DNA of 42,527 nt from Candidatus Polarisedimenticolia bacterium (GTDB lineage Bacteria > Acidobacteriota > Polarisedimenticolia > Gp22-AA2 > AA152). Numbering within the stretch: the stretch's first letter is position 1; each line of letters opens with the position of its first letter. Below the pieces are notes generated by a model. It ran no database searches. It saw only the letters and a program-made list of their open reading frames with translations, and was not told where the DNA came from. The position numbers were made by a program, and so were the translations under genes. Positions 8,541 through 15,133 of this stretch are shown one piece after another. The stretch spans positions 1-42,527 of the forward strand of contig DASTZC010000118.1 in the NCBI GenBank assembly GCA_035764505.1. The letters are read 5' to 3'.

Positions 8541-11500
8541 TTAAGACTGGGCCCGTCTTCCCCGGATCAGCTCAAACATTTTCAGTGCGGCAGGTATGCT
8601 GGCGCTCACCGCGCCGATGAACGCGGTCGATAGGTTGAGAAACTGAGGCTGCGTGAGGAAGAACACGAAGGCCACGACGATGGCCGCAGCCACGCTGGTT
8701 CCGCGGATCGTGTGCCAGGGCTGCCAGGCCGCCTTGCGCATCCCGCCGATCCCCTCGCCGCGTCCGAGAAGGATCACGTACCTGGCGAAGCTCTCGTTCA
8801 TGGCTTTCAAGGCCGGGTTGCGCGCGATCAGCCCCTTTTCCCACAGGCTGCGAATCACCGAAGGCCTGGCGTTGATGAACGGGTCGTCGGCGAGGTCGAA
8901 CAAGGCCAGCTTTTCCTCCACCGAGCAGGTCGCCCAGAGGGAGCGGTAGTAGGCCTGCGCCCGCCCGAGGACCTCGCCAATCACCTGATCCTTGCTCGAG
9001 AGTCCGTCGACAGGCAGAGACAGGATATCCATTCCAACGCGGCGCAGCGTGGCGGTTGGGCTGCATTCCAGCCGCAGCGCCACGGCAGCCTCTGCGCGTA
9101 GCTTCGCTCGCTCAATCGCCTCCTGCAGCCGCTCCCTCGAAACGCCGTCCGATTCGTCCTCGGTTGCATTGAACCTTCGGCTGAAGGTGCTCCAGACCCG
9201 CGCCCAACAATCCAGGCTCGCGGCGTCAATCCGCTCCCGGCTCTTGCGCGGGCTCGGCTCGTTTCCCTTGCCGGGCTTCGCTTCATCCTCGGCGCCGCCA
9301 ACCGGAAAGCTCATGGGGTCGGCAGCCGAGCAGACCACGATGCGGCACTTCATGAGGAGAAGCTGTTCCAGCAGCCGCATCTTCCAGCGGTTGCGAGCCG
9401 GATCGTCCTGCAGCGTCTCGAAGTGGTCGATGGCCACGACCTTCCCGGACTGCGGCGCCAGCTGCGCCAGCGTCTCGTCCCATTTCCCCGCCGCCTCGAC
9501 CTGGCGAATGTCGATCCGCTGGAACTCGGGCCCCGCGATAAGCCGGCTCTTTCCAGAAAGCGGCGGGCCGAGCACCAGGGTATTCACCTGGACTTCGCCC
9601 AGGACCCTGTTCTCAGCAGGTCGGGCCGAAGGGAGCGACAGGTCGATGCAGAACAGCTTGCGCAGCACCGAGCGCACCAGCAGGTAGAGAAGCACGGGCA
9701 GGAGAGCGAACCCCAGCAACACTCCAAGCCATCCCGGCGCCGTGGTCGGCAACGACAGGAGAGGCACCTCGGATCCCAGGGGGAGATGATCCCCCGCCCC
9801 GCCGGGTCCCTTCACGAGGGACACGTGGCCCGGACCGACAATCCATTGGCGCGTGCAGTCATCCGAGGAGTCATGCAGGAGATTGTGCGTCTGCACCGAA
9901 AACTCGTTGTAGAGGGGCCGAATCACCTCGAGAACCTCGTCGAACAGATGTCCCCGGGAGGCCTCCTCGAATCGGTGCTTGCTGGAGGTGCAGCGGGGCG
10001 TGTCATTTCGGGGAGGGAGAACCGTGGTATTGAAGAAGAATCCATAATAAAGGTCGGTGTTGTCCTGCAGCCGATGCGCCACGAAGGAAGGAGTCGCCGG
10101 GATGTCTCGATAGTACTGGTTGACTCTCTCCCTGCGCTCGGCGATGGCGCGCGCCAATCCGAGCTGTCCGTGCTTGACGAGTACTTCCATCTCCGTGTCA
10201 TGGGTCGCCCGGAAACAGCCGATCGCGGGCACCACACTGAGGAGAACGACCAGAGAAACGGCGAGCAGGACGTAGGTCGTCAGGGAGCTCGGCCAGGGGA
10301 AGGATCCTCTCAGTGAGCCGATGCGAGGCCATCGGATGAGCCTGCGCGGGAAGGCGACCAGCGGAACGCATGCGCCCATGACGACGCCTTGTAGAATCGT
10401 CACGGCCAGGATCCCGTCCCGTTGCGGCTCCCGATGGGCCTGGAGCCGCTCCAGGATACCGAGCGCAAGGAGCACCATGGGGAGGGCCGTCAGGGCCGCG
10501 AAGTAGGGTGCTCGCCGCCACGCGGAATCCGTCTCGGCCTTCAACCTGACGCAATTCAGCAGGAGCGCAAACGGCGGCAGTGCGAATGCCATGAGGGGAA
10601 TGTGGTGATGAACCGTCGTGAACAGCCGGCTCGCGCAGATCAGGATGAGCACGAGGTTGGCCGCCAGCAGCTGCCGCTCCGCCGGCGCGCGCCGTGCGTC
10701 GTGCCACATCCACTCGGGGCCCGAGAAGCATAGGATGAGAGCCGGCAGCAGGAGGAGGCATGCGTACAGAAGGTAGAGAATGATCGAGGCGGAGAGAAGC
10801 TCCAGGTTCGCGGTGCACTCGATCTCCTTGTCGCGGAATGTGACGAGGGTCCAGGGCACGTCCTTCATCGGAGTGACATACAGACGGTGTCCGCGCCCTG
10901 TATAGGACACGTCGACCCAATCGGCCGCCCGCGCGCTCACCCTGGCCCGCAGGGCGCGGCTCTGGTCGCACTCGGCGAAGAAGTCCTCGACGAGCACCCG
11001 CTTCGAGTCGGAATGGAAGAGGAGGCGTCCCTGCTCGTCGAGGATGGCATAGCCGAACCCGGGCGGAGCCACGACATCGCGCAAGGAGACGAGGTGAGGG
11101 ATCAAGGTCTCCACGCAACCTCCCCGGCAGGGACCGGGTCTCGATAGGACCGACAATGACCGGCCCGTATTCGCCGACAGGACGGTATCGAGGAAAAAGG
11201 GCTTGTCTTCTCCGGCCATCGGCCACCCGCGCTCCTCGTCGATGGTCCGGAAGTAGTCCCGCTCGCTGACGTCGATATTCGCGCGGGTCCGTCGCTCGGT
11301 CGTCCATTTGGCGAACTGCTTGCCGGCCCTCTTATCGGCGCCACCTGCCGCCGACGCCCTCGCCCCCGGGTGGACCAGCGTGAGAACTTCGAAGTAAGGG
11401 GCGCCGCGCTCGATGTCGAGCCAGGCCGGAGGATGCGCGAGAATCCTCTCCTGCTCTTGCTCCTTGAAGTCCGAGGAGGAACGGTCGAAGCGGTTCAGCA

Positions 11501-12599
11501 TCGCGGTCAGCTGCGTGAGTTCGAGATGAAAGTGTTTATCCATCTCCTCCGCGAACCTCTGGAGCTGCAGGTCCAGCTTGCCCCGCAATTGCACGTAGCT
11601 CCACATGTCGAGAACGAAGAAGACTGCCAGGCCGGTCAGCAGGAGGACGGAAGCGCTGATGAAGATGCCGTCCCTGATGCCCAGACGATCGGTCGCCTGC
11701 AGGCTCCAGAGCTTGACCAGCGGCCAGCTCGCGGTAATCGTGATGAAGAGAAACAGGATGACGATCAGCAAGGTGTACGAGAGCGACGTGCTCTCGGCCC
11801 GGAAACGGTCCTTCCGCACCAATCCGCACAGGCTCCAATTGACCACGGACTCGGACGAAGGAGCTTCCGGGCGCCCCTTGGAGAGGGAAACCCTGACCGG
11901 CTGAACGAAGAGGCGGTAAGGGGCGCCGCCCAGGTTCAAGAGGTAGACGTCGGTCGAGGCCAGGACCTTGCTGTACGGCACCTCTTCCCCTGATTCATTC
12001 GTGACGACGCCGATTTGCGTGAGCCTGGGTCCCGAGTTCGCCCGCCGGTAGATGACCTTCGTGTCGTTGTCAACGATGAGCAGATCGTCGAAGGGCTGGT
12101 CGTTGATCGTGCCCAGCAATTCGTCCAGGGCCGTCGCGACTCGGAAGCTCGCGACACAGCGATCACCAGCCGCCCCCGTGAACTGGAATTCCAATCTGAA
12201 TTGGCCCCCTTCCTGAATCGGTGCCAGGACCACGCCGGGCTCCTGCTTGTGACGGGGCTCCAGGCTCGGGGCACCGACAAGCTTCAGCGCAGGCGCAAGC
12301 TCGAGCTGCTCCTTCAGGTTCTTCGAGAACATTTCCTTGTTGCAGGTGCTTCCCGATTTCGATTTCGACGCGTCCCAGGACTTGCTCACCATGTTTCCCA
12401 GCACGTCATTGGCATAGTTCTCGATCATCAGCGTGAGCCGGTCGCTCTGGGCGCCCAGAAGCCGGAAGTTTCGGGTAATCAGATAGGTCCTTTGGCGGGA
12501 TATATAGATGTAGGCAAACGTCCCGAAGGAGATCGCCAGCAACATCAGGACCATGGCAACGACCCCGAAGGTCCGCAGGTCGGTGCTCCGTCCGCGCAT
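8541..12599 (-). CDS. Giant multi-pass membrane protein: two sensor-like exported regions, P-loop NTPase, winged-helix-like tail
   Basis: This 1352-residue protein is not one I can assign to a named family. Visible layout: a membrane helix at 12-33; an exported region at 35-270 that looks PAS/Cache-like; helices at 272-293 and 311-331; a second exported region at 335-590 resembling a double-Cache sensor (SERDYFRTIDEERGWP near 445, FGYAILDEQGRLLFHSD near 515). Then come about six to seven helices between 600 and 792, a third exported region at ~795-950 and a helix at 956-976. The cytoplasmic part holds an NTPase with Walker A GPPLSGKS (1011-1018), a Walker B-like strand VVAIDHFE (Asp1058, Glu1061) and VVCSAADP near 1088. 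A winged-helix-like stretch follows (~1222-1275, CSVEEKLALFDLADDP), then two terminal hydrophobic helices (1300-1316, 1320-1340). The start ATG follows AGAGGAGGAG. Inference: a membrane receptor coupling an external signal to a STAND/AAA-like NTPase. It is monocistronic. Confidence 0.75.
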   Translation of the reverse strand: MRGRSTDLRTFGVVAMVLMLLAISFGTFAYIYISRQRTYLITRNFRLLGAQSDRLTLMIENYANDVLGNMVSKSWDASKSKSGSTCNKEMFSKNLKEQLELAPALKLVGAPSLEPRHKQEPGVVLAPIQEGGQFRLEFQFTGAAGDRCVASFRVATALDELLGTINDQPFDDLLIVDNDTKVIYRRANSGPRLTQIGVVTNESGEEVPYSKVLASTDVYLLNLGGAPYRLFVQPVRVSLSKGRPEAPSSESVVNWSLCGLVRKDRFRAESTSLSYTLLIVILFLFITITASWPLVKLWSLQATDRLGIRDGIFISASVLLLTGLAVFFVLDMWSYVQLRGKLDLQLQRFAEEMDKHFHLELTQLTAMLNRFDRSSSDFKEQEQERILAHPPAWLDIERGAPYFEVLTLVHPGARASAAGGADKRAGKQFAKWTTERRTRANIDVSERDYFRTIDEERGWPMAGEDKPFFLDTVLSANTGRSLSVLSRPGPCRGGCVETLIPHLVSLRDVVAPPGFGYAILDEQGRLLFHSDSKRVLVEDFFAECDQSRALRARVSARAADWVDVSYTGRGHRLYVTPMKDVPWTLVTFRDKEIECTANLELLSASIILYLLYACLLLLPALILCFSGPEWMWHDARRAPAERQLLAANLVLILICASRLFTTVHHHIPLMAFALPPFALLLNCVRLKAETDSAWRRAPYFAALTALPMVLLALGILERLQAHREPQRDGILAVTILQGVVMGACVPLVAFPRRLIRWPRIGSLRGSFPWPSSLTTYVLLAVSLVVLLSVVPAIGCFRATHDTEMEVLVKHGQLGLARAIAERRERVNQYYRDIPATPSFVAHRLQDNTDLYYGFFFNTTVLPPRNDTPRCTSSKHRFEEASRGHLFDEVLEVIRPLYNEFSVQTHNLLHDSSDDCTRQWIVGPGHVSLVKGPGGAGDHLPLGSEVPLLSLPTTAPGWLGVLLGFALLPVLLYLLVRSVLRKLFCIDLSLPSARPAENRVLGEVQVNTLVLGPPLSGKSRLIAGPEFQRIDIRQVEAAGKWDETLAQLAPQSGKVVAIDHFETLQDDPARNRWKMRLLEQLLLMKCRIVVCSAADPMSFPVGGAEDEAKPGKGNEPSPRKSRERIDAASLDCWARVWSTFSRRFNATEDESDGVSRERLQEAIERAKLRAEAAVALRLECSPTATLRRVGMDILSLPVDGLSSKDQVIGEVLGRAQAYYRSLWATCSVEEKLALFDLADDPFINARPSVIRSLWEKGLIARNPALKAMNESFARYVILLGRGEGIGGMRKAAWQPWHTIRGTSVAAAIVVAFVFFLTQPQFLNLSTAFIGAVSASIPAALKMFELIRGRRAQS

Positions 12600-12850
12600 G
12601 GTCTCCTCCTCTTGGGTGCCTTTCCGAAGGACCCGGATCCGGCGGTTGCCGCGAGCTTTTAGGCGAATTGGACCTTCATGTCCCGCCTGGACGAACTTTC
12701 AGGGCGCAAGTGGAGATGGAGCCTCTATACTAGGTAAACGCGTCGGGAGGGGGATTTGCACGGACTATTTATGGAGGGGTCGGTACCCGCCGCCTTCGAG
12801 TGCCTGACGCCTTGCATGCGAACCCCCGGAAGGGCAGGGATTCGGGAGCC

Positions 12851-13396
12851 ATGAAGAAGTGTCCCGGATGCGGCCTGGAGATGCCCGGGAGCCAGGCCGT
12901 CTACGATCAGTATTACAACGCTTCACCCGAGTGCTGGTCGGTCTATACCGAAGTCCTGGGGGCCGAGTTCCAGAACGCGCCCCTCTTCGGCCAGGTCCAT
13001 ATGATGACCGTCGACACGTACGCCGTGCAGCATGCCGGCGGTCCCCATCCCGACAAGTCGGTCTTCATTCACCTGGCGGGTCTCTATCTGACGCAGGAGC
13101 GGGGAATCGCGCCCACCAAAGTTCCTCCGCAACTCCAGCGACTCGCCACGGAGATGAAGGTGTGGCCGCACTTCACTCCGCCGGAGCTCATCGGGCCCTT
13201 GACGGTTTTCGACGTGGCGACGGCCGGGTCGCCGGTGGCGCATGCGCGGATCGTCCGGGATTGGGCCGCGCAGGTCTGGCGGGCGTGGAGCGATCATCAT
13301 GCCGCCATCGCCGCGCTGGTCTCGCAGTATGTGGAGTTGCCCGCCGCGGCCTCGCAGCGCGCGAGCAGCCCGCCGGCCTCCTCGACCTCGACCTAG
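12851..13396 (+). CDS. DUF5946-like protein with N-terminal zinc finger
   Basis: This 181-residue soluble protein starts at ATG 12851 after GGGAG. It opens with a zinc-ribbon half-site, KKCPGCGLEMP (Cys4, Cys7). An aromatic-rich motif follows with ASPECWSVYTEVLG, then VDTYAVQHAGG, FIHLAGLYLTQERG and a C-terminal helical part with RIVRDWAAQVWRAWSDHH. The arrangement of CPxCG, ECW and VDxYAVQH matches my recollection of the DUF5946 family, whose function is unknown. Conserved Cys and His in these motifs suggest a bound metal. It is followed after seven bases by a four-helix membrane protein and then a methyltransferase, so the three are likely one operon. The C-terminus is Ala/Ser-rich and low in complexity (SQRASSPPASSTST). 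Confidence 0.7.
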   Translation: MKKCPGCGLEMPGSQAVYDQYYNASPECWSVYTEVLGAEFQNAPLFGQVHMMTVDTYAVQHAGGPHPDKSVFIHLAGLYLTQERGIAPTKVPPQLQRLATEMKVWPHFTPPELIGPLTVFDVATAGSPVAHARIVRDWAAQVWRAWSDHHAAIAALVSQYVELPAAASQRASSPPASSTST

Positions 13397-13403
13397 ACAC
13401 AAG

Positions 13404-13886
13404 ATGCTGGAAGCCTCGAGGTTCCTTCTGGTTCCCCTGCTCGGCGCGGCCGGATGGGTGCTGGCGACCCGGCTGCCGCGCGCCAGCGCGATCCTGACGC
13501 TGGCGGCGGCTTTGGGCCTGCTGGCGATCTGGAGCCTGGGACTCGCGTCGGGCCTGTTCGGGCTGCCGCTGGGCATCCATCGCAGACTGGCGCAGATCCT
13601 GGTCATGTCCGCCTGGGTCGCCGCACCCTTCGCGACCGGGACTTTCGTGAGCCGCGGCGTGGTCGACCAGGAGAACCGGGAGCTGCTGGGCGCGCTCACC
13701 GTCGTGCTCTCCCTGATTCTGGTGATGGGCGCCTCGTTCACCGGCATGATGGGACCGACGCACGGCGCGCTCGGCTCCGGCAATTCCTCGCGCTTCATGG
13801 TGCTGCACCTGATCGCGCTGCCGCTCCTCAGCGGCCTCGGGCTGGCCGCCTGGGCGTATCTGGCCTGGCGGTCGCGGGAGTCCTGA
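13404..13886 (+). CDS. Four-helix membrane protein of unknown function
   Basis: The 160-residue product starts at ATG 13404. An earlier in-frame ATG at 13242 would overlap the upstream gene by more than 150 bases and is rejected. Hydrophobic segments lie near residues 5-20, 28-50, 60-80 (AQILVMSAWVAAPFATGTFV) and 90-110 (GALTVVLSLILVMGASFTGMM), with a last one at 130-152 (LHLIALPLLSGLGLAAWAYL), so four to five helices. A Gly/His-containing loop (MGPTHGALGSGNSSRF) separates the last two. No enzymatic motif is apparent. The gene is seven bases after the DUF5946-like gene and four bases before the methyltransferase, so it is surely cotranscribed with both. No function can be given. Confidence 0.8.
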   Translation: MLEASRFLLVPLLGAAGWVLATRLPRASAILTLAAALGLLAIWSLGLASGLFGLPLGIHRRLAQILVMSAWVAAPFATGTFVSRGVVDQENRELLGALTVVLSLILVMGASFTGMMGPTHGALGSGNSSRFMVLHLIALPLLSGLGLAAWAYLAWRSRES

Positions 13887-13890
13887 ACCG

Positions 13891-14649
13891 ATGTGGTCGT
13901 TCAAGGATCACTTCTCCGGAGTCTCCGAAGCCTACTCGGAGTTCCGGCCCCGCTATCCGGAAGCGCTGTTCAACTTCCTGGCCGACATCGCTCCCGAGCG
14001 GCGCGTTGCGTGGGATTGCGCCGCCGGCAACGGCCAGGCGAGCCTGGATCTGGCGCTGCACTTCGATCAGGTGATCGCCACCGACGCGAGCGAGCAGCAG
14101 CTGGCCGCGGCGCCCGACCATCCTAAAGTTACCTACCTCGTGGCGCCGGCGGAGCAGAGCGGGCTGGCCGATTCGAGCATCGACCTGATCGCCGTCGCGC
14201 AGGCGCTGCACTGGTTCGATCGCGACGCCTTCTTCCGCGAGGCGAAGCGCGTCCTGGTCGAGAACGGGGTCTTGGCATGCTGGTGCTACTCCGCCGTGCG
14301 GATTCCGGACGACCGGGCCCTCGACGCGGCGCAGGAGCGTTTCTACAACGAGACGATCAAAGGATGCTGGCCCCCCGAGCGGGCACTCGTGGATGCCGAA
14401 TACACGACCATCCCCTTTCCCTTCGAGGAGATTCCAGCCCCCCAATTGTTCATCGAAGCTCGCTGGAGCCTGCCGCGCCTGCTCGGCTACGTCGGCACCT
14501 GGTCCGCCGTCTCCCGCTACCGGAAGCTCACGGGCAGCGATCCCCTTCCCATCCTGGCGGAATCCCTGGCGCCGCATTGGGGGCCACCCGACTCCGAGCA
14601 CCGTCTGGTCTGGAAGATAGGGATAAGGGTCGGCCGCCGAACGGCTTGA
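13891..14649 (+). CDS. Class I SAM-dependent methyltransferase (Methyltransf_11 type)
   Basis: The 252-residue cytoplasmic protein has the Rossmann-fold methyltransferase signatures. Motif I is WDCAAGNGQASLDLA near residues 46-60, with the SAM-binding glycine loop. Motif II is VIATDASEQQLAAA, where Asp ends strand 2. Motif IV is in LIAVAQALHWFDRDAFFREA, followed by RVLVENGVLACWCY. The N-terminal FKDHFSGVSEAYSEFRPRYP and the HWFD pattern are typical of the small-molecule branch that includes trans-aconitate-methyltransferase-like proteins. The acceptor is not predictable. It is the last gene of the DUF5946 / membrane protein / methyltransferase cluster. A 10-bp hairpin at 14697-14734 follows and may end the transcript. 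Confidence 0.88.
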   Translation: MWSFKDHFSGVSEAYSEFRPRYPEALFNFLADIAPERRVAWDCAAGNGQASLDLALHFDQVIATDASEQQLAAAPDHPKVTYLVAPAEQSGLADSSIDLIAVAQALHWFDRDAFFREAKRVLVENGVLACWCYSAVRIPDDRALDAAQERFYNETIKGCWPPERALVDAEYTTIPFPFEEIPAPQLFIEARWSLPRLLGYVGTWSAVSRYRKLTGSDPLPILAESLAPHWGPPDSEHRLVWKIGIRVGRRTA

Positions 14650-14696
14650 TGGTCCGCTGCAGAGCGTTCAGTTCCGGCTTGTCTCTGAAGAAGACC

Positions 14697-14734
14697 GCCG
14701 GTGAGGCGCCGCTCCAGCCAGGCTCCTCACCGGC
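14697..14734. terminator. Possible bidirectional terminator hairpin between convergent genes
   Basis: GCCGGTGAGG (14697-14706) pairs perfectly with CCTCACCGGC (14725-14734) around an 18-base loop. It lies between the stop of the plus-strand methyltransferase (14649) and the stop of the minus-strand Cys-rich gene (14760), where a shared terminator is expected. There is no T-run on the plus side; the minus side runs into GGTCTTCTTC. It is therefore at best a weak intrinsic terminator. Confidence 0.35.
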
Positions 14735-14759
14735 CGATGAATCTCAAACTCTCAAGGAA

Positions 14760-15116
14760 TCAGCAGCAGGTCACGCCCACGCGACAGGAGCCGAGGGCGC
14801 CGCCGCAATCGGCGTCCGTCTGGCAGGGAGCGCCGCAGCTGCAGCGGCAGGTCTTGGGACGGCCCGGAGGCTTGGCAGAGAACATTTCGCCCGCAGACTC
14901 CGCTTTGCAGGCTCCGCCGTTGAGTGCCTGGAAGGCGAGAGTTTCTGGAGCCTGGAAATCCGCGGTACGAGAGCTGGCCGGCGCCGTTATCTCCGGAGAT
15001 CCATGACTGTCATTGGTCACCGGACCGCCGGAGGCGGTATTGAAGGCGAACACGAACAGCACCGCTGTGAACAACGCTACGAGAGAGATACTTCCCGGCT
15101 TCAGGGATCGAGACAT
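14760..15116 (-). CDS. Small exported cysteine-rich protein
   Basis: This is a 118-residue protein. The start ATG at 15116 has a near-perfect AGGAGGAG six bases upstream; another ATG at 15137 would overlap the recD2 stop and lacks this site. Residues 1-31 form a Sec-type signal peptide (basic SRSLK, then SLVALFTAVLFVFAF, with a likely cut near ASG). The mature part is a Ser/Pro/Ala-rich spacer of about 40 residues followed by a cysteine cluster. Cysteines are at 70, 90, 92, 94, 98, 104, 111, 117 and 118, ending in TCC. CQTDADCGG resembles short disulfide-knot motifs of exported proteins. Nine cysteines is an odd number. I know no family for it. It lies 17 bases behind recD2 on the same strand, so it may share the recD2 transcript, an odd pairing. 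A toxin, peptide-like effector or metal binder are all possible. Confidence 0.7.
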   Translation of the reverse strand: MSRSLKPGSISLVALFTAVLFVFAFNTASGGPVTNDSHGSPEITAPASSRTADFQAPETLAFQALNGGACKAESAGEMFSAKPPGRPKTCRCSCGAPCQTDADCGGALGSCRVGVTCC

Positions 15117-15133
15117 CGGATTCTCCTCCTGAT

